A DNA stretch of 64,000 bases, taken from NCBI RefSeq assembly GCF_009909185.1, contig NZ_JAAAMV010000006.1, positions 1-64,000 on the forward strand. Direction: 5' to 3'. Each line of letters begins with the position of its first letter. Positions within the stretch are counted from its first letter, which is position 1. This document shows, one piece after another, positions 9,637 through 18,620 of this stretch. Origin of the DNA: Paenibacillus glycinis. Its GTDB lineage: Bacteria > Bacillota > Bacilli > Paenibacillales > Paenibacillaceae. The notes beneath the pieces are model-generated. The model was not told the DNA's origin, made no database searches, and saw only the letters and a list, made by a program, of their open reading frames with translations. A program made the translations under genes and the position numbers.

Positions 9637-9670
9637 GAAAGAAATAACCTGCCGGAACATCCGGCAGGTT
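9637..9670 (-). terminator. Terminator downstream of the broken S-layer gene
   Basis: On the minus strand AACCTGCCGG-ATGTT-CCGGCAGGTT gives a perfect 10-bp stem followed by ATTTCTTTCTT. Confidence 0.8.
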
Positions 9671-9734
9671 ACCGATAAAACGTCATTCGGCTGCAAAACG
9701 ATCGTTCATCGAAGGCGCTGCGGCTGCGCGATTA

Positions 9735-11680
9735 TCAAGGAAATTCCGGACCTCCCAGATAGCCGGGGAATCCCGGGCCGCCCGGAAATCCCGAGCCTTC
9801 ATCTGCCGCAATGTCGATCGAGACGACCTCGGAGCGTTGATCGCCGTCTACGATGACGCCATACACGCGCGTGGTCGCGACCGGGCTCAAACCATAAAGC
9901 GCCGCGTCCGGAGAAGCGGGCGACAGGTCGACTCTCATCCCGCGGTTAACGACATCGTCCGGCAGCGGAACGTTCGCGCCCGAACCGGCATCCGTCGACG
10001 TCAGATAGTAGAACGCATAACCGTTCAGGCCTCCGGTATAAATCGGCGTCAATTTGCCGTTATGAAAGCCGCCCTCATAGCCGGTAAAGGCGGTCAAGGT
10101 CGCATCGGTCCGATAGAACGAGTAGACGATGAACTCGCCGTCGCCCGTCTCGTTCGATCCGATCGCATAAAGAAGATACGTCGTATCCGCGGACAATCCG
10201 TCGACCGTGAACTCGGCGGTAACATCGACGACGGAAACATGGCCGTATTTGAACGCCTGCCCGTTATCGCCGTCCGTATGCGCCTTGATTTGACTTGGCA
10301 AATAAGGACGCGCGTCCGTCGATCTCACCAGCACGTAATCGAGGGAATCCGCGTGCTCGGGCCGTGAAGCGGACCGCGATGGAACCGCCGTTCAATTGCC
10401 TGAAAGTCCCATCCGATTGAATCGTCAGCGTCGGCTGCCGCGAGACCGGCGCCCCCTCCACGGTCGTGAAGGTGCGGCTTGCGACTTGAGAAAGAACGCT
10501 GCCGTCGCTGCCGACCAGGTAAATCGTGTATTTCGTGCTTGCTTGCAGCCCATTGACATGGAAATCCGTCACCGTATCCGATCCGGAATCGGGAAGCGTA
10601 ATCGTAGCGCTGCCCGATTGGACGGAATCGGAGAGCGAGACGGGCAGCATAATGTCCTCGGGCGCTTACCGTCCGAGCTTCGCCCGGAACGACGGCATAG
10701 TAGATGCTGTTCGTGATCTCGGCAAGGTTGGAATGGACGGTAAAATCGATGCCGTCGGACGTAACGCTCGCATCGGCGATTTCGATCCATACCGAGGCCG
10801 CGGGCGGGTTCGGGTTCGACGTCGAGTTCGGATTCGACGGCGGATTCGATGCCGGCTGCTGCGGAGTCGGCTGCACCGGCAGCCGGTCACGGTAACCGGA
10901 ATCGGCTTGCCGGCCTCGTTCTTGATCTCGTTGCCGTACAAGGACTTCAGACCGGTAACTTCGATCGCAGGCGCCTTGGACTTATCCAGGTCGAAGCCTT
11001 CATGGATGGTAATGACGATCGTGCGGCTTGGCGATTTCGAGCGTATGGGGCGGTTTCGTAAGATCCGGTCAGCAGCAGGTCGCGCGTCGCGTTCGTTTTG
11101 CCTCCGAACGTGCCGTTATCGCCGTTGGAGAGCAGTTTCAACTGCAGCGCGGCCGCGACATACCCTTTCGCCCAATCCGATACGGAATTGTCTTGGAACG
11201 ACGTACTCGGCTTGACGTCGGCTTCTTTCCCCAATACCCGGATCAGAAACGTCGCCAGCTGCTCCTTCGTGACTTTGCCGGCCGGGTTAAACGTCCCCCT
11301 CCATAACCGTCTGTAATACCGGCGTTCTTGAGCGCCTCGATATACGGGAGCGCATAACCGTTCGCGGGGTCGCTTGCCTTCACGTCGACAAAGCTTGACG
11401 CTTTCAAATCCTCGTTCACGTTCAGTCCGGTAATCAAAGCCGGGACTTTGGCGAATTGAGCCCGATTCATCTCTTCTTTCAATCCGAACGTGCTGTCCGA
11501 TACGCCGTCGAAGATGCCCGCGTTGATCAGCGCGTCGAATTTGGCTATCGTGGCCGCGTCCAGGTCCTCCAAATCGGCAAATTCGGCGGAGGTTTTCGGA
11601 TCCGCGTTCGCCCCGGTGGCAAGCGACGTGCCGGAAGTCAATCCCAGCAACAGCGCCACCGTCCATTTCACTGTTCTCAT
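9735..11680 (-). pseudogene. Broken SLH / fibronectin-like surface protein gene
   Basis: Five successive reading frames join into one protein. It starts at ATG 11680 with a signal peptide (MRTVKWTVALLLGLTSGTSLA) and S-layer-homology-type repeats (FDGVSDSTFGLKEEMNRAQFA; ITDGYGGG / TFNPAGKVTKEQLATFLIRV). Then come an LTIQ/VTVTG segment, a Pro/Asn-rich linker (PTPQQPASNPPSNPN), and two fibronectin-like segments (HVNGLQASTKYTIYLVGSDG; TVDGLSADTTYLLYAIGSNE). The C-terminus is a Gly/Pro-rich tail (GFPGGPGFPGYLGGPEFP). Single-base shifts are inferred near 11297 (C5 run), 11047 (G4 run), 10880, 10660 and 10350. Either the gene is decaying or this stretch contains sequencing errors; neighbouring genes are intact. 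The ribosome binding site at 11690 (AGGGGGGA) is good. Confidence 0.75.
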
Positions 11681-11930
11681 CTACAATCCCCCCTCTTTAG
11701 TGGATGGCATCATGATGCAGTCGAAAAGCTGTCATTTCTAAATATCTGTTCCAAGCAAACGCGACTAAAGACCCAAAACCAAATTCCAGCCCGAATCGTC
11801 TGCCAATATGAAGAAAAATTTCATGCGAAGCTAAGGGAAGGCTTACGCAAAATTAAGCTTGCTTTAAGGTTGGCTGTCCATACTTGGGCATGTAGGCAGA
11901 TTCACCCATTAAATGACGGAGGTAACGAGC

Positions 11931-12785
11931 ATGAAAATGAACAAAACGATGAAAGCTTTGACCGTCGCGGCGGCGCTCGCGGTCATGATCCCTCTCAGCG
12001 CATATGCGGCAGCGAACACGACGACCCCGGCGGCGACGGACGGCGCGAACGCTTCGAGCGGCACGGTCACGATTCATAAAGGCAAGGCGCTCGCGCCGAA
12101 AGACGGGCAGGCAGGCTTCCGCGGCGGAATCATCGGCCAAGAGGTGCTCGATCTGCTGAAGCTCGACGCTAAAACGCTGAAGGGAAAACTGGCCGCGGGC
12201 AAAACGCTCGCGCAAGTCGCCGAGGAGCAAGGCGTGTCCCGGGACGACCTGAAGAAAGCGATGACGGCGGCCTTCGACAAACGGCAAGCGGAGCAAAAGC
12301 AACAGTTCGCCGACAACCTCGATAAAACGCTCGACGGGCAACTGCCGCTCGACCGTCCCAAAGGCATGGCCGGCGGCAAAGGGTTCGGGGTCGGCATCGG
12401 GAAGCTCGATTTGACGGCATCCGCAAAACTGCTCGGTCTGAGCGAAGCGGATCTGAAGAAAGAGCTGGAATCGGGCAAATCGCTCGCCGACGTCGCCAAA
12501 GAAAAAGGCGTGGACGCCCAGACGCTGATCGACGCGCAGAAAAAATCCATCGTGGACGGACTGACCGCCGCGGTGAAAGCCGGCAAATTGACGCAGGAAC
12601 AAGCGGATAAAGCGATTGCGAACGCCGGTGTCATCGCGGAGAAATTCGTGAACGGCACGCATCCGAAGGACGGTCGCTTCCCGCGGATGCATAAGGGCGG
12701 GAAACACGCGGCAGACGGCCAAGCGGCCGGAGATGCTGCAGACACCGAAGCCTCTTCGGAAGCTGGACAATCTACCGGCGCTTAG
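11931..12785 (+). CDS. Secreted protein with LxLgxxxLxxxLxxGkSLadvA repeats
   Basis: A 284-residue protein with a clear signal peptide (KALTVAAALAVMIPLSAYAAA). The mature part has two similar blocks: LLKLDAKTLKGKLAAGKTLA with QVAEEQGV (about residues 62-95) and LLGLSEADLKKELESGKSLA with DVAKEKGV (about residues 165-200), each followed by a helical charged stretch. The C-terminal 35 residues are His/Lys then Ala/Asp-rich. Similar repeats are common in secreted Paenibacillus and Bacillus proteins of unknown role. A smaller protein at 48600-49100 carries related repeats. ATG 11931 follows GGAGG at 8 nt; an upstream ATG at 11913 overlaps that site. Confidence 0.75.
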   Translation: MKMNKTMKALTVAAALAVMIPLSAYAAANTTTPAATDGANASSGTVTIHKGKALAPKDGQAGFRGGIIGQEVLDLLKLDAKTLKGKLAAGKTLAQVAEEQGVSRDDLKKAMTAAFDKRQAEQKQQFADNLDKTLDGQLPLDRPKGMAGGKGFGVGIGKLDLTASAKLLGLSEADLKKELESGKSLADVAKEKGVDAQTLIDAQKKSIVDGLTAAVKAGKLTQEQADKAIANAGVIAEKFVNGTHPKDGRFPRMHKGGKHAADGQAAGDAADTEASSEAGQSTGA

Positions 12786-12898
12786 TCGACTCCGCTTCAT
12801 CACGGCACGGCAATAAGCCGTTCTATTGCGGAGCGAAATCCGCAATGGTCGACATGCACCTCTGCGGCGTTTAAGCCGATAGACGCTGCCGGTCAAAC

Positions 12899-12938
12899 CA
12901 AAAAGCCTCCCGCTCGATTGCCGAGCGGGAGGCTTCTT
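12899..12938. terminator. Bidirectional terminator
   Basis: AAAAAGCCTCCCGCTCG-ATTGC-CGAGCGGGAGGCTTCTT forms a perfect 12-bp stem with A and T tracts on its flanks. It ends the secreted repeat protein gene on the plus strand and could also end the converging gene at 13029. Confidence 0.85.
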
Positions 12939-13028
12939 GAAGCGTGCATAAATGAATCGTATGCAGACCATGAAAACGCAAATTAAATCATAAGGGGAAC
13001 GCCTAACCGTTCCGCGAGCGACGCCGAA

Positions 13029-13409
13029 TCAAATCCACGCTTTCAATCGCACTTGGCGCATGAAATCTTCGCGCGTCTGCGGCTCGCCCCCGCCGTTGTC
13101 CGCTTCCTCGGTTTCCTGCTCCCCGTTCATCACCCGGTGGAACAGCTCCGCATTATGCGTGGCAAGCGCAAAATCGATCAGCGCTTCCCGTTCCAGCTTG
13201 TCGACCTCCAGCTTGATCAGCACTTCTTCCAGCTCGATGTCCTCTGCCGGCACGTAGAAATTCCGGTTCGCTTTCGGTACACGGATCACGTAATCGAACG
13301 CATTGTCCGCATTCCGGTCGTACGCGATAATATAGCCATACTCCCCGACGGGGAGGCTTTGTTCGAAGGTATCCGACATAATCACGATGCGTTGCCCTAA
13401 TTTATACAC
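13029..13409 (-). CDS. Conserved hypothetical protein
   Basis: A 126-residue acidic, soluble protein that I do not recognise by name. Residues 1-60 look like a small beta-barrel (YKLGQRIVIMSD, GEYGYIIAYDRNADNAFDYVIRVPK); residues 65-100 are helical. No signal peptide or membrane segment is present. The start is GTG 13409, 9 nt after AGGAG; the longer in-frame TTG at 13418 sits only 1 nt from that site. It is a single-gene unit, convergent with the secreted repeat protein gene. Confidence 0.7.
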   Translation of the reverse strand: MYKLGQRIVIMSDTFEQSLPVGEYGYIIAYDRNADNAFDYVIRVPKANRNFYVPAEDIELEEVLIKLEVDKLEREALIDFALATHNAELFHRVMNGEQETEEADNGGGEPQTREDFMRQVRLKAWI

Positions 13410-13609
13410 AATTGTCAACTCCTGTCATCCATTAGCCGTTTTCTATTACTCTATCCTACTAAAAAACAGGATGGAAGTCCAATAGAGAGAAAGGCAGCGA
13501 TGCTTCGGATTCAGGACGGCGCCGCAGCGCGAACACGGCGGCTTCCGGCGCCCGCGGCCATTCCTGCCGCTTCAAGGCGGCATGCGCTTGTGGTCATTGC
13601 CTAAAAAAG

Positions 13610-13650
13610 AAAAAAACGGCCGTTTCCTCCGGAAGAAGGAAACGAACCGT
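13610..13650 (-). terminator. Terminator of the uronate operon
   Basis: On the minus strand ACGG-CGTTTCC ... GGAAACG-CCGT is followed by TTTTTTTCTTTTTT, 18 bp after the last gene of the operon. Confidence 0.85.
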
Positions 13651-13667
13651 CGCTTGCGGGAAATCGC

Positions 13668-14444
13668 TTAGATCGTCGTGGCGCCGAACCCGCCGTCCAC
13701 CCGGATCAGCGAACCTGTTACGTAACCGGAAGCGGCTTCCGAAGCCAGCCACACGACCGCGCCCTGAAGCTCCTTCGGGTCGCCGAAGCGTCCCATCGGC
13801 GTATGGCCCATGATGCTGGCCACCCGCTCCGGGGAGAGGATCGCGCGGTTCTGCTCCGCCGGGAAAAAACCCGGTACGATGCCGTTCACCCGGATGCCGT
13901 GCGGCGCGAATTCTTTGGCCAAGTACTGCGTCATGCTGTTGACGGCGTGCTTGGACGCCGAATACGCGAACACGCGCGAAAGCGGCGGACCCGAGGACAC
14001 GGAGCTGATCGTGATGATGCTGCCGCCCCGTCCGGCGTCGATCATCGCCTGGCCGAACACTTGGCACGCCAGCATGACGCTCTTCGCGTTGACGTCCATG
14101 ATCGTGTCCCATTCCGCTTCCGTGATGTCGAAGAACGGCGTGGCGCTGTTCGTGCCCGCCGTATGCAGCAGAATATCGCTCCGGCCGTTGGGCGCCCACG
14201 CGTTGATCTCGCCGGCGACCCGGAGAAGATCCGTTTTGGATACGGCATCCGCTTGAAAAACCGCCGCTCGGCCCGACGCGAGCAGATGCGCGAGCTTCGC
14301 TTCGGCTTTCTCCGGATTGCGCACGACGAGCGCCGCATGGGCGCCATGGTCGATCAGCGCCTCCGCCATGACGCTGCCGAGCGTGCTGCCCGCGCCGATG
14401 ACGACCGCGGTGCGGCCCGTTAAATCGAATAAATTGCTGCCCAT
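13668..14444 (-). CDS. uxuB: D-mannonate oxidoreductase-like SDR (UxuB type)
   Basis: A 258-residue short-chain dehydrogenase. The Rossmann motif VIGAGSTLGS (residues about 14-23), the ISSVSS serine, the YSASK catalytic Tyr/Lys and the C-terminal VTGSLIRVDGGFGA are all visible. In Bacillus the fructuronate/mannonate step is catalysed by an SDR of this type, and co-transcription with uxuA makes that the likely role: NADH-dependent reduction of D-fructuronate to D-mannonate. The substrate is inferred from context. ATG 14444 is used; GGAGG lies about 13 nt upstream, and the next upstream starts have nothing better. It is the last gene of the operon. Confidence 0.75.
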   Translation of the reverse strand: MGSNLFDLTGRTAVVIGAGSTLGSVMAEALIDHGAHAALVVRNPEKAEAKLAHLLASGRAAVFQADAVSKTDLLRVAGEINAWAPNGRSDILLHTAGTNSATPFFDITEAEWDTIMDVNAKSVMLACQVFGQAMIDAGRGGSIITISSVSSGPPLSRVFAYSASKHAVNSMTQYLAKEFAPHGIRVNGIVPGFFPAEQNRAILSPERVASIMGHTPMGRFGDPKELQGAVVWLASEAASGYVTGSLIRVDGGFGATTI

Positions 14445-14535
14445 AGTTAGAATGTCGCCTCCACGCTGCGAAATGGGATGAACCGGCATCGCCCTTGACG
14501 GCGCGCCGTACGCCGAATGCGGCTGGCCGAACGTT

Positions 14536-15417
14536 TCAAACCGGGCTTCTGCCTTCGGCCGTCAGCCGCAGCATCCGCTTCCGGTACGCTTCCGGGCTTT
14601 CGCCGACGGTCATCTTGAACAACCGGCTGAAATGCGGCAGCTGATGAAAGCCCACGGCGCGGCACACGTCGGATACCGATTGGCGCGGCTCCAGCCGGAA
14701 CATCATTTTGGCTTGATTGATTCGCCGGTTGTATAAATATTTGAACACGGTCGTGCCGGTGACGTCTTTGAACAAATTCGAGAGATACGGCTTCGTCAGG
14801 TGCAGCGCGCCGGCAATGTCGTCCAGCGTGATCTCCTCGACGTAGTGGTCTTCGAGGTAAGTGATGACGCTTTGCACATGCTGCTCCTTCAAGGAACGGT
14901 GAGCCCGCTCGTTCACGGGCGCGCTGCACCAATCGCGGATCAGATGCAGCAGTTCGATCACCCGAAGGACGAAACGGTCGTAGGCCGTACGGATGCCCGC
15001 TTCGTTGGTTCGCATGTACAGCCGGTTCATCTCGGCGAGCAGCGTTTCCAATTCGTCCTGATCCGCCGGACTGAGCGACAGGCGGATGTTGCGCAAATCC
15101 TCGAACGGCTTCAGCAGCATCGCCGCCGCGTCGTTCTGGAGAATGCGGTGCACGTAAGCCGGATCCATGTGGATAATCGTGCGGACGTACGGCTTCTCCG
15201 GAGACGGGTTGGGGCAATGCAGCGTCATGCCATGCATCAGGATCAAATCGCCCGGCTGCAGCGTCATCAGCTTGTCGCCGATGAGGTAATTGCACTCGCC
15301 CTCCTGAAAATAATACATTTCATAGAAAGCGTGCGAGTGGAATTGCGCCCCGGGCATGGGCAAGTCGTTGCGGTACATGAGTTCGATCGGCTGCTGCCAT
15401 TGCATCGTGAGCGGCAT
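14536..15417 (-). CDS. AraC-family transcriptional regulator
   Basis: A 293-residue protein with an N-terminal cupin sensor domain (HSHAFYEMYYFQEGE, LQPGDLILMHGMTLHCP; residues about 10-130) and a C-terminal pair of helix-turn-helix motifs (residues about 185-285; DDIAGALHLTKPYLSNLFKD, VSDVCRAVGFHQLPHFSRLF). It is placed inside the uronate operon, so it probably senses a uronate or derived sugar and activates these genes; that is inferred. ATG 15417 follows GGAGGG at 7 nt, 90 bp after the preceding gene. Confidence 0.85.
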   Translation of the reverse strand: MPLTMQWQQPIELMYRNDLPMPGAQFHSHAFYEMYYFQEGECNYLIGDKLMTLQPGDLILMHGMTLHCPNPSPEKPYVRTIIHMDPAYVHRILQNDAAAMLLKPFEDLRNIRLSLSPADQDELETLLAEMNRLYMRTNEAGIRTAYDRFVLRVIELLHLIRDWCSAPVNERAHRSLKEQHVQSVITYLEDHYVEEITLDDIAGALHLTKPYLSNLFKDVTGTTVFKYLYNRRINQAKMMFRLEPRQSVSDVCRAVGFHQLPHFSRLFKMTVGESPEAYRKRMLRLTAEGRSPV

Positions 15418-15506
15418 TTCCGAGCCCTCCAATTGGATTCCCGAATCGTCGGGGTAAGCTGCTCCGCTCATTGTACCATGCCGCTCCCTTCCCGGCCCAT
15501 ATCCGC

Positions 15507-16592
15507 TTACAGCCGGACCGCCATATGTTGCGCCGCGATGCACAATTCCGCCGCCTTGAAGGCATGCGCCTGCGTCATCGCGATTTCCGTGCGGTTCAGG
15601 CAATCCAGAATCAGCTCGCCGAAGAACGGGAAGCCGACCTGCCCGCCGACGGACAGATGATGCTCGCCCTCGTGGTTGACCAAGTAGACGTGGTCGCCGC
15701 CTTTGTCGCGGGCGATGTCGATGTATTTGCGCAGCTCGATGAACCCGTCCGTGCCGAGAATGATCGTCCGGCCGTCGCCCCAAGTGCCGAGCCCGTTCGG
15801 CGTCAGCCAGTCGACGCGGAAATAATTGGTCGCGCCGTTATCCCCGATCAGCGTCGCATCGCCGAAATCCTCGAGCTCCGGCACGTCCGGGTTGTTGTAA
15901 TTCGCTACTTTACTGCTTGCGACCGCGGCGTCCTTGCAGCCGGCAAAAAACAGAAACTGCTCGATCTGATGGCTGCCGATATCCGTGAGGATGCCGCCGT
16001 ACTGCGCCTTCCGAAAAAACCAATCCGGACGGGACGGCTTGTTCAAGCGATGCGGCCCGGTGCCGATCAGCTGCACGACGCGGCCGATGGCGCCTTCTTG
16101 GATGAGTCGTCCGGCGTAGATCGCGCTCTCCACGTGCAGCCGCTCGCTGTAATAGACCATATACTTGCGTCCCGTCGCCTCCGTCACGGACCGCGCTTCC
16201 TCCAGCTGTTCCAACGTCGTGAACGGCGTTTTGTCGGTGAAATAATCTTTGCCGTGCTTCATGACGGTCACGCCGAGCGGCCCTCTGTCGGAGGGGATCG
16301 CCGCCGCCGCGACCAGCTTGACCTCGGGATCTTCCAGAATCGCTTCCGGCGAAGCCGCGGCGGTCGCCTGCGGGTAGGTCTTGAGGAATTGTTCGACCTT
16401 CGCGGGATCGGGATCGTACACCCATTTCAGCGTCGCGCCCGCTTCGATCAATCCGTTCGCCATCCCGTAGATGTGACCATGATCCAGCGCCATCGCCGCG
16501 AAGACGAAGTCGCCCGGGCCAACTACGGCAGCCGGCTTCACGAGGGATACCGGCGCGTAGTTCATGCCGTCGTTTCGATTGACCGCCGCCAT
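15507..16592 (-). CDS. Gfo/Idh/MocA-family oxidoreductase
   Basis: A 361-residue NAD(P)-dependent sugar dehydrogenase-like protein. The N-terminal Rossmann half includes a PDPAKVEQFLKTYP segment and the DKTPFTTLEQLEEARSV block; the second half (residues about 135-330) is the alpha/beta substrate domain (GSHQIEQFLFFAG). The canonical EKP lysine motif is replaced by DKTP, which keeps the lysine. Its substrate is unknown but probably a sugar or uronate. ATG 16592 overlaps the stop of the preceding oxidoreductase gene (TGATG), indicating translational coupling. Confidence 0.85.
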   Translation of the reverse strand: MAAVNRNDGMNYAPVSLVKPAAVVGPGDFVFAAMALDHGHIYGMANGLIEAGATLKWVYDPDPAKVEQFLKTYPQATAAASPEAILEDPEVKLVAAAAIPSDRGPLGVTVMKHGKDYFTDKTPFTTLEQLEEARSVTEATGRKYMVYYSERLHVESAIYAGRLIQEGAIGRVVQLIGTGPHRLNKPSRPDWFFRKAQYGGILTDIGSHQIEQFLFFAGCKDAAVASSKVANYNNPDVPELEDFGDATLIGDNGATNYFRVDWLTPNGLGTWGDGRTIILGTDGFIELRKYIDIARDKGGDHVYLVNHEGEHHLSVGGQVGFPFFGELILDCLNRTEIAMTQAHAFKAAELCIAAQHMAVRL

Positions 16593-17737
16593 CAGCGCTT
16601 CGCCTCGACCGGCTGGGCCCGCTTGAATTTGGACGTCGCGATCCGCTTGTTCAGCTCGGCTTCGTGCAGCGCCTCGTCCAGCGGCAGGTCGACCCAATCG
16701 TCCAACCAGGTGGACAGGTGCATCGCGTTGGAGAGCGTCAGGCCGTGAATGCCCTCTTCGCCCGGCGCGGCCAGCGGCGTGCCGAGCAGCACGGCGTCCG
16801 TGAAGTTCTGGAGAATGCCCGCATGCTCCGGGCTCGGGCCGGAAGCCGGCAGCTCGATCTTCCATACCTCCGGAGAGGCGAACGATTCTTTGTTGCGCGC
16901 GTTGAATTCGGCTTCGTCCTCGCGGAGGCGGTACAGCGTCATGCGTTCTTCTTCGATGACGATTTTGCCGCGGCTGCCGGACACCTCCAGGCGGTTCGTG
17001 CCGGGCGCGTCGGACGTCGACGTGATGAAGACCGCCGTCGCTCCGTTCGCGTATTCCGCATAGGCCGTTACGTCGTTCTCGACCTCGATGTCGCGGTGCT
17101 TGCCGAACTGGCAGAAGGCGCGCATGCGCGTCGGCATCATGCCCGTCGTCCACTGCCACAGGTCCAGCTGATGCGGGCATTGGTTGATCAGGACGCCGCC
17201 GCCTTCGCCCGCCCAGGTCGCGCGCCATGTGCCGGAATCATAGTACGCCTGCGTCCGGTACCAATTCGTGATGATCCAGTTGATGCGCCGCACTTCGCCG
17301 ATTTCGCCCGACGCGATCAGCTCGCGCAGCTTCTTGTAGAGCGGGTTCATGCGCTGGTTGTACACGATTCCGAACTTGCGCCCGCTGGCCGCCGCCGCGT
17401 CGTTCATTTCGCGTACCTGCTTGGCGTAGACGCCCGCCGGTTTCTCGATCAGCACATGCATGCCTTTGGCGAACGCCGCGATGGCTTCCGACGGATGGCC
17501 GTAATGCGGCGTCGCCACGATAACGGCATCCACCAGTCCGGAATCGATCATCGCGTCCGCGTTCTCGAACACGGCGACGCTGCCGCCGAAATGCTCCTTC
17601 GCCCAATCGCGCTTGCTCTCGAATTCGTCGCAAACCGCGGTTAAAACCGCGCCATTGATCTTGCCGGAGGTTAGGATCGAAGCGTGACCCGAACCCATGT
17701 TGCCAATCCCGATAATCCCGTATCTCACCTGGCTCAT
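16592..17737 (-). CDS. Gfo/Idh/MocA-family oxidoreductase
   Basis: A 381-residue paralogue of the next gene in the operon. The dinucleotide motif GIIGIGNMGSGHA lies at residues 7-19, and the signature VLIEKPAGVYAKQVREM, with the catalytic lysine, lies near residue 95. The C-terminal domain includes NQCPHQLDLWQWTTG. It probably oxidises or reduces a sugar or sugar acid with NAD(P). ATG 17737 follows GGAGG; it overlaps the preceding gene by four bases (ATGA), again suggesting coupling. Confidence 0.88.
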   Translation of the reverse strand: MSQVRYGIIGIGNMGSGHASILTSGKINGAVLTAVCDEFESKRDWAKEHFGGSVAVFENADAMIDSGLVDAVIVATPHYGHPSEAIAAFAKGMHVLIEKPAGVYAKQVREMNDAAAASGRKFGIVYNQRMNPLYKKLRELIASGEIGEVRRINWIITNWYRTQAYYDSGTWRATWAGEGGGVLINQCPHQLDLWQWTTGMMPTRMRAFCQFGKHRDIEVENDVTAYAEYANGATAVFITSTSDAPGTNRLEVSGSRGKIVIEEERMTLYRLREDEAEFNARNKESFASPEVWKIELPASGPSPEHAGILQNFTDAVLLGTPLAAPGEEGIHGLTLSNAMHLSTWLDDWVDLPLDEALHEAELNKRIATSKFKRAQPVEAKR

Positions 17738-18609
17738 TGCATTTCCTCCATCCATCGGTTCATTTGTTCGGCGTAGGTTCGGAGAATGGCGCGCGTGTCG
17801 AACGTGCCGCTGAAGTCCTCAACGCCGAACCAGCCGTCGTAGCCCACCGCTTTCAAGTCGCGAAGCACCTGCTTCCACGGAACGACGCCGTTCGCGATCG
17901 GCGCCCAAGCGCTCTTCCATTCCACCGGCTCCAGGTGATTCGCCGTCCCGTCCGGGGAAACGGACCGCCAGCCGGCATTCTTCACGTGGACGTGGGCCAA
18001 ATACGGACCCAGCAGCTCCATGCCCATCCGGTAATTCTCGAAGCCTTCGTGCACCATATTGCCCGGATCGTAGAGCACCCCGACCGCGTCCGGATGGAAC
18101 GGGGACACGAGACGGTGCGCCAGCGACGCGCTCGGCGCGATCGTGGCGTGGTGCGTCTCGACCAATGCTTTCAGGCCGTATTCGATCGCCAGCCGCTCCA
18201 CTTCTTGCAGATAGCGGGTCGCTTGCGCGAACAGCTCGTTGTACGGCGTGCTTCTGTCATAGCCGGGAACGCCGACGCGGACCATCGAGGCGCCGAGACG
18301 TTTCGCCAGCCGCATGACTTGTTCGGTTCCCTCGACGTCGCCGCAGCTCAAGTAAGGCGTGACCGCGATGGTCCTGCGATCATGTTCGCGGGCCGCCCGG
18401 CTAAAGCGGCCGATCTCCGCTTCGCCGGCATTCGGCGAAATCGTGCAGCGGTTATGGCCCCAAAACGAAGGCTGCTCGGCGAGAAGCTCGGCCGGCGTGT
18501 CCTTGCAGCGCCACTCCAATCCCGCTATGCCCGCGTCCGCCGCGGCTTGGCAAAGCTCTTCCGGCGTCAGATCCGGCGCGGCCACGGTAAATATCGATAA
18601 TTTCGGCAT
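17734..18609 (-). CDS. Sugar phosphate isomerase/epimerase-like TIM barrel
   Basis: A 291-residue xylose-isomerase-like TIM-barrel protein. Typical elements are GIAGLEWRC near the start, the metal-binding acidic residues in LVETHH and GVLYDPGNMVHEG, HVHVKNAGW and the C-terminal WFGVEDFSG. Members isomerise or epimerise sugars or act as hydrolases, so the substrate stays open. ATG 18609 follows GGGGAG. It is 11 bp after uxuA and overlaps the next gene, so it is part of the uronate operon. Confidence 0.82.
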   Translation of the reverse strand: MPKLSIFTVAAPDLTPEELCQAAADAGIAGLEWRCKDTPAELLAEQPSFWGHNRCTISPNAGEAEIGRFSRAAREHDRRTIAVTPYLSCGDVEGTEQVMRLAKRLGASMVRVGVPGYDRSTPYNELFAQATRYLQEVERLAIEYGLKALVETHHATIAPSASLAHRLVSPFHPDAVGVLYDPGNMVHEGFENYRMGMELLGPYLAHVHVKNAGWRSVSPDGTANHLEPVEWKSAWAPIANGVVPWKQVLRDLKAVGYDGWFGVEDFSGTFDTRAILRTYAEQMNRWMEEMQ

Positions 18610-18620
18610 GGTCTCCCCGT

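Noticed and set aside
12785-12898. GC-rich, possibly structured RNA after the secreted repeat protein
   Set aside because: Compared by eye with c-di-GMP and similar riboswitches; no core motif is present and it lies after, not before, a gene.
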